This document shows positions 57,901 through 64,000 of a stretch of 64,000 nucleotides of DNA, piece after piece. The position numbers and the translations under genes are program-made. The notes beneath the pieces are model-generated. The model saw only the letters and a program-made list of their open reading frames with translations. It had not been told where the DNA came from and searched no databases. Position 1 is the first letter of the stretch; every line of letters starts with the position of its first letter. Source of the stretch: Opisthocomus hoazin (taxonomy: Eukaryota > Chordata > Aves > Opisthocomiformes > Opisthocomidae); the NCBI RefSeq assembly GCF_030867145.1, contig NC_134415.1, forward strand, positions 75,359,300-75,423,299, read 5' to 3'.

Positions 57901-60900
57901 CTAAACCCTACTTTTTCTGCTCATTAGGTCCCAAGAATTAATGACAGCTAATTGCTTCTGCACCAAATGAACTTTAGAGCACAACTTTTTTTGATTTGAA
58001 AAGTTAAATTGCAATTGGGAAAAGGACCTAACCACACACTTCATTATCCCCGCATTCATCTGCACTTACAGAAGGCTTTTCTTGAATAGGAGAGGCCTAA
58101 ATGCTTCTACTTAAGTGTTTCTAACAATGAAGATTTTAATACACAAAACCAGGGAACTTTGTGCCCTAAATGCTGAAAACTTATTTCACCAAATAAAAAG
58201 GCCACTTATACTTCAATTTTAAGAAATAATAAGTAATTTCAGCATGTTACATTTTATCTGTAGCATGTTCCCATTTCCAAAATCTCTCAGATTAATTCCC
58301 CAAATTAAGTTCTGTTGACATGTTTGTGTATTTGAAGGCCTTATTTTGTGAGATCTTCACTACTCATTTTAGCATGCAAAAAATCGTTTATGTGGCTATA
58401 TCAAAACATAGTCTTGTATGCAAGTCATATTGCTTCAGATGAAGTTGTCCTCTGAGGAGCAGGGTGCCTTGAAGGTGTGGGCGAGGGACCTGTAAGTAAC
58501 ATTTAATGGGAAGTCCATTCAAACTCTCTAGCAACTGGAACTAATGGGGACAGACAGGGTTGTGAAATGTGAGCCTACAAAATCTCCACTAAGAGATATC
58601 CGTTCCACTTTTTCCTCCCAGGCCTTACTTCCGAGACACTTTGGGCTCTTTTCTTTAAATCAGTTCAGATATTTATGAATAAGAGCAGTACCACAGTGAT
58701 GTCCTTCTAAAGATATTTCCTGAGACCCAAGAAATCTTCCTTCCTAATACAGAGTGTTTCTAGCAGCACTTCAGGCTGCTGGCTTTCTGAGGTAACATGT
58801 CACTTCCTTCTTCTACCCAGTGGGTCTCTGACTGTGATTTGATTCCCACGGCAAAAAAAGCAACATTTTTTGTTGTAGTTTAATGAAATGAGCTTTAATG
58901 ATAGAAGTTTGTCGTGTTAGAACTGGTAACAGTTTACCCTTACAGAGTCCTTAGGGATATAGCAGGTGTCAACAGAGGAACAGCACCTTGGGTAGAACTT
59001 TCTGTGGAAGGACAGCACAAATTATTATAGCTGATGAAAGAGAAGATATTTTAATTTAGGAATGAACCTACTGATAACCATATTTCTGAATTTAATTCTG
59101 AACTGTTTATGTAGTGAACACTGAACACTGCAACATCTGAAGACTTTGAATATCTGAACATCTATGAACATCTGAACACTTTACGTATTGGAGGAATTCA
59201 GTAGAGAGACTTCTGTATGTCCTTTCTGGTCAGAATTCAAATTTTGAGTCTGATGTAATCAACCAAGTTTGCTAATTGGAAATGCACTTTATTATTTTGC
59301 TACTGACAGAGTAACTTTGCATCAAGCTCAGTATGAACACACACGCAAAAGTGTCATCCTAATTCAGGTTACTGAGTGCCCTGCAGCTCTGACACAGAGG
59401 ACCCTGGGGATGCTGAAAGGGAAAGCTTCTACAAAGTAGCCTCGGAAAGTAGACAGGAAAAAGGAATTCCCCTGGCTGGCAAAAAGAAAATCTTTTGTCT
59501 TCAGAGTGGTGGAGGGAAAGGAGAAAGAGTAGGGGAAAAAGATGGTCCATTAATGCAGCCATGAAGAACTACAGACATTGCTGAGTGAAGACTAAAGAGA
59601 AAGTGCAGTCTTCTGGGATGCCATGAGGATTTAATCAATTGGATCCCATGCTTGCCTCTGTGTAATGAGGCATTCCAATCCAACTGCTTTGCGTGGATCA
59701 GATTTATTATTTTCTTGGCCACCCAGCTGGCTGGAGGACGGCTAGCATGGTAATGAGAAAGTCTTCTGGACCTGGTTTGGTGTACGGCACCTTTGATATT
59801 TGTGTTTTATCCTTCTCCTAATAGTATCTGAGTTGGAGATATCCCTGGTTGCAAGGGTTAGAGAAAAATTAAAGAGTAGGGAAAAAATATCGTAGACTGG
59901 TAAAGGAATTTTCATGATAAAAGCTACTTCCATAAGGTTATTCTCTAGTGGCTAAGCTGTGTTAGTGATGACAAGAGCAAGCAGGGAACTGGGTACACTG
60001 GGAAGTCATAAGTACAAATCCTGGGCACTGCAGGCTGTGCTGGGGAAGCTGGAGGCATTTACAGCTGCGGTGCCAAGGAGAACACCTGCAACCTGCACTG
60101 GGATCAAAAACAGCGTGACTGTTACATTGACTGCATTGATAGCAAGGAAAGATATTTAAGAACAAGAAGGCAAATTTCCTTGAAATCTGGAGTAGTACTG
60201 TCCTTGTCTCTCCACTAAAATGCTCAGCCAATTAGACATGGAAGAGAAGGAAGTCCATGCTTACATGGACTGTATGTTTTCACTTTTGTACAACAAGCTT
60301 TAACCAACATACCCACAGTATATAATCATTATACCAGCATATAATTAGAAAAAGGCTTACAGCAGTAAAATAATTCAGACGCTTTTCTGACTGACATAGT
60401 CTTTAAATTACACTAGCATTTCCACAAAACAAGGTCTTCCGTGAGCATCTTTGCTTGAAAATACAGTGCCCTTCAAAAATTAAAGCTCTTGCTCTTTGAG
60501 TAGCGAAAGTATAGTATTGCTAAAAGTATAAAGAGGTGGAATCCCTCCTTTCATGCAAAATTTAGTGCAATCTTAACGATGGTGTCAGGATCATAATGAA
60601 AGCTTTTATGTGACTGCAACAATACTTGTGCTGCACAGAATTATCGAGAAGTGAAATATGTGGGTGATGTCAGCCTGGAAATATCTAATCAAGATGTCTG
60701 CTGGTAGGTAACCTTCAAACATGTAACCTACTTAACCTGTAACATAATGAGGATAACTGTAAAGCTTCACATAGCTTCCCAGCAACTCTGGCTATTGTTT
60801 GAAGATTATTTATGTTTAGGTAGTCTGGTACAAAACTCCAACATGTGATGATCTCACCTGCCTGGATGGTTTACCGTTGACTCATAACTACGATCAGCTT

Positions 60901-61171
60901 TAGCAAAACTGGGCAATTATTTGTATGCTTTTTTAGTGAATTTGCACAGAGTGTATTTTTGGCTGCTTAAGAAAGCAGTGCAAGCCAAATTTCATACTCC
61001 TGCCACCCCTCTCCCTGGACACAAGATAAAGAAGGGCTCGCTGATTACTGGTAGCACTGGGTTCAGTCCTGCTCTGCTTAACGATTCCACAGGTAAATTG
61101 CAGAGATGTGTCTGGAGAGAATCAGTGCCCACTGTGCTAAGACATATCTGTGGGTGGTTTTCCTGGCTATG

Positions 61172-61250
61172 GATCGGTATTATGAGAACTAGTTACCTGA
61201 GTATTAACTAGTTAATACTGATCGGTATTACGAGAACTAGTTAAATGAGT
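61172..61250. repeat. 48-bp tandem duplication enclosing a 20-bp perfect palindrome
   Basis: GATCGGTATTAnGAGAACTAGTTA occurs at 61172 and again at 61220. The two 31-nt blocks differ at three positions. Between them AGTATTAACTAGTTAATACT (61200-61219) is its own exact reverse complement. Confidence 0.85.
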
Positions 61251-62304
61251 CCTCCCTCGTATGTTTTCACTAATACGATCTTGTTAAATTCTCCCTATCT
61301 GTAAGATTCTAACTAGTAAGATTCACCTTTTGCTAAGTAATTTATCAGAACAAGTCTAGAGAAAGTCAAGAATACTTGTCCTTCCGCTTTACTTATGGAT
61401 ATAGTGTGTATCAGATGCGCATACAGGGGAAAACTACAGATCCAGCTGTAAGCCAAAAATTACAATTTAATAACCATTTGTATTGCTTTTATCCAATATT
61501 TGGATGGATAATACCAGACCAGGTGATATAATTAACAGGCAGATGGATATTATGTGGTGAAGTCTTTTATGCTTGGTAGAAGATTGTCATGGAGCCTTGG
61601 ACAGGTATTATGTACAAGGTTTGATGTGCCTAGACTGTCATCACTACCAAATGTGTCAGTAACTTGGAAAGAGAGCTGAGACTTTGTCTTTAATATTGTT
61701 TGTATGTTTGTAAGCCTTGTTTAATTCTTGCTGTAGAGTCAAAAACACTTACCAGCAATTGTTTCAGCTGAGCGATCAAAGCCAAACTTAGTTTCCTTTT
61801 TCTGAACATAATACACACAAAGCAAGCAACTAAAACAATGGGGAAAGATAATTTGAAAAAAAAAAGGTCTTTCTGGGACAGATACTATGCAAAGTATCTA
61901 CAGATTGGGCTAAACTGGCAAATTACAAGTGTCTCAGAGTTTACGTGGTCACTACCTTATAGACTCTACTGTTGCTCTGTGGCAGCCTGTAATAGCTCTT
62001 TGACATGCCTGGGAATGCCATTTTTCCAGGGTCAATTTTTTCCTAGTTGCCTACCCATAAATTACAGTCATTGGGCTCATCAATATAATTCTCAGTTATG
62101 TTGTAGCAGAGAAAACACCACAGAGGTTTGCACTGGCTTAGAACAACTGCACAGGCACTGTGGCTTTCTCAAACCTAGTCTGTAGTACACTGATTAAGAA
62201 GGGATCTACTGTATCGGAAAGGTGTTTACAGTCAAAATGAATGAAATAGGATATGGATAATTAGGATGGCCATATTACTGGAAAAGAAACAAGGAGCAAG
62301 CTCC

Positions 62305-62450
62305 TAATTCCATTTGAAGCTAATTAGGTGGCCTGTCACTTTGATATGATGTTTGGGCTCACAGAATCTGCTTTGTTAAGGGCATTTCTTCTTTAATTGG
62401 CCTGTCAGTTACAATTTGCCATGAAATGCTGCCAACTGCTTACAGCCTGT
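62305..62450. promoter_or_regulatory. Candidate distal regulatory element
   Basis: Within 150 bp there are two TAATT-type homeodomain sites (AGCTAATTAG, TCTTTAATTGG), two CTGTCA MEIS-type half-sites, and CTTTGAT, a TCF/LEF-type site. The sequence is complex and free of simple repeats. It lies about 34 kb upstream of VGLL2. Conservation was not checked. Confidence 0.25.
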
Positions 62451-63900
62451 TTTCGGTCTGTCTTACGAAATGGGTCCCAGAAACAGGGTTTTCTTTTCTT
62501 TTTTTGAACAAAAAAAGCTTTAAAATGCATAATGGTTCTTATTCTCCTGATTTGTTTTAACTGTTTTTGCTATTCAGTTTGACACCTTCAGGACTGAGAT
62601 ACTGAAGTCTTCCACAGCTGCAAAGGTAGGAGTTATGCTCGTGACACAAGTTGCAATGAAAAAATTAGATGTAAATTGAACATGGTACGTGGGACACAGT
62701 GTCGTTCTTTCCTGGGGTGAAGAGCTGACAATGCTAAAACTGAAGGAGAGAAGCAGCAGAATAGGTGTCTTACTGGAACAAGACATTTTTTACATCGTTG
62801 AGGGTTAGCTGAGAAACTGAAAATTAGCAAGTACGTTTTAGCAGGAGAATGGAAATAATCAAGTGTGAAATAGCAATCTATTGACCTCTGGTAAATTGAT
62901 GTCTTGATTTAGGCAACTGGATTACAAGCTTGACAAACAACTTAATGCCAGCGATACTGGCCTTTTCATGGTAGTTTTCTAGTTACTCACACGAGGAAGA
63001 GTGTCCATGTGACAAAACATTAACAGCTGACTCAAAGGCATGCTTGGTCAAAGCAAAAGCAAGTGTTTTCCATGCTGGTATTAGTTGTTTCTGTTTTCCT
63101 GGCTGAGAAAAACGGTTCGGCTAAGTGCAAGGGTGCTGTATGCTCTTGCTGAGGGACAGTTTTCCCTTAGGAAGCAAAAACTAAGAAGAATTTCCTGTGA
63201 ACTCACACTGTTGACAGAACCAGTAGTACTAACCGGTACATGAATTTAATTCTTGTGTTCCTGGGCATGAAGTGTCTGTATTCTCACAGAGCTGCAGTAC
63301 CCAGTATCTGGTCCCCGTTCTTGTCCTTTCCCTTTGCACCATTCAGGTGGTATGAAAGAGAGTTATTTTTAAAGAGATTTCTATAGGGAAATCATCCATT
63401 CTCACTCTCCAGTGATAAACCAAGCTGGAGAGGTCAGGAGCAGCAGTAAGTGCTCTTCAACTGTGTGGAATTAAATGGGTGCCATAAATTCAGGAATTGG
63501 TGTGTTAAGGATGTGGATGTCAAAATCTAAGTCACTATTGGCCTCTAGTAACTCTCATAACTGTTGAAATTACTTACGGTTTCTGGATAAGATAAATCCT
63601 CTTCCTCTCCTGTTAAGAATTGCAGAAAAATGTTCTGAATTTAGGAGGTGTGAAGCATGTTTTGCAAAACAGCATTTGTTTGAAAGCATCCATCCCCATC
63701 TCAGATTTGAATGGAGAAAAGTCTGCTTTAAGATTTTTTCCGAAGTTTGGATTAGGTAGAGAAATAGCCATTTCCTCTCTGGATTTCCTCTCCTTTTTTC
63801 GAAGGCCAGGTTCTGTTAACACATATGCAGCAACTTTCCTCTGCAACAAAATGTTTGCGGGCTTTGCTTCATTTTCAGACTAGAACAGTTCAGCTGGAAG

Positions 63901-63942
63901 AAACCTAAAATGATCATCTAGTCCATCAGCCATTTTAGGTTT
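63901..63942. repeat. Perfect 12-bp inverted repeat at the tRNA/CR1 junction
   Basis: AAACCTAAAATG (63901-63912) and CATTTTAGGTTT (63931-63942) are exact reverse complements around an 18-nt loop that contains the CR1 word TGGACTAGATGAT (minus strand). Confidence 0.85.
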
Positions 63943-63943
63943 T

Positions 63944-64000
63944 TGCCGTGACTCGGATTCGAATCGAGGTGGCTGCAGCCACAAAACGCAGAGAAGTGAT
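63944..64000 (-). pseudogene. tRNA-His (GTG) pseudogene moiety, partial
   Basis: This is the tRNA-like part of the element above. The T-loop keeps TTCGAAT (the B-box core), and the T-stem and acceptor 3' strand are intact. The anticodon loop is enlarged to nine nucleotides and a G to A change sits in the T-stem. No genomic CCA follows; instead the sequence runs directly into A-rich and CR1-like DNA. Confidence 0.75.

Larger units (their letters stand above)
54960..63880. other. Upstream flank, distal part, no gene seen
   Basis: No exon or RNA gene is recognised. It contains a 48-bp imperfect tandem duplication with a 20-bp palindrome (61172-61250) and an 8-bp hairpin AGTCCATG/CATGGACT near 60252-60271. 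A motif-dense stretch at 62305-62450 resembles developmental regulatory DNA. Confidence 0.5.
63881..64000 (-). mobile_element. tRNA-His-derived SINE-like element with CR1 3' tail (5' end beyond window)
   Basis: Read on the minus strand, 64000-63944 matches the 3' two thirds of tRNA-His. An anticodon stem CTGCG precedes a loop containing anticodon GTG (63982-63980). It is followed by a T-arm CTCGATTCGAATCCGAG and the acceptor strand TCACGGC with discriminator A. Differences from the usual tRNA-His are a 2-nt insertion in the anticodon loop and about three substitutions, so it is not a working tRNA. After a short A-rich joint comes TGGACTAGATGATC...TTAGGTTTCTTCCAGC (63926-63890). This matches the 3' end of CR1 LINEs (TGGACTAGATGATC...GGTCCCTTCCAACC), followed by a decayed TTCTAG tail. 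tRNA body plus LINE tail is the structure of a SINE mobilised by CR1. The upstream tRNA half is cut off by the window edge. Confidence 0.75.

Overview
The window looks like a bird nuclear chromosome segment. It has long non-coding stretches, few interspersed repeats, a CR1-type retroposon tail at the right edge and one very GC-rich developmental gene. Two protein genes are supported. At 9875-10020 (+) is the last coding exon of the receptor tyrosine kinase gene ROS1. At 22660-28319 (-) is a complete four-exon VGLL2 (vestigial-like 2) gene, assembled from splice sites and protein similarity to 307 codons plus a stop. The two genes are convergent (tail to tail), as I recall for the human 6q22 locus, so the region is syntenic with bird chromosome 3 / human 6q22. 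The exact species cannot be told; the ROS1 tail differs from the chicken protein as I remember it.

Layout. 1-9874: no exon recognised, interpreted as the last intron of ROS1. 9875-about 10280: ROS1 terminal exon, stop, short 3' UTR and an AATAAA signal. 10.3-21.7 kb: convergent intergenic DNA, with a PBX/MEIS-homeodomain motif cluster near 17.3 kb, a 9-bp tandem array near 19.5 kb and a polypyrimidine tract near 18.6 kb. 21.7-28.5 kb: VGLL2 with its 3' UTR, three introns (intron 2 carries a minisatellite) and a large CpG island spanning exon 2 to the promoter. 28.5-64 kb: no recognisable gene. This is the 5' flank of VGLL2, which in human is a long gene desert; it holds microsatellites (notably 30 perfect TCCTC units), a few hairpins and duplications, and stretches that look like regulatory sequence.

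The most unusual object is at the right edge (63881-64000, minus strand): a degraded tRNA-His body fused to the 3' end of a CR1 LINE. This is the architecture of a tRNA-derived, CR1-mobilised SINE, and it carries a perfect 12-bp hairpin at the junction. Other points of interest are tyrosine-to-cysteine/arginine changes in the normally conserved VGLL2 exon 1, all in the AT-to-GC direction; TEAD-type CATTCC motifs upstream of VGLL2, itself a TEAD cofactor; and a ROS1 C-tail that appears shorter than in mammals, with a single EGLNY phosphotyrosine motif.

No database search or alignment program was used. Homology statements rest on recognising protein and tRNA sequence by eye.
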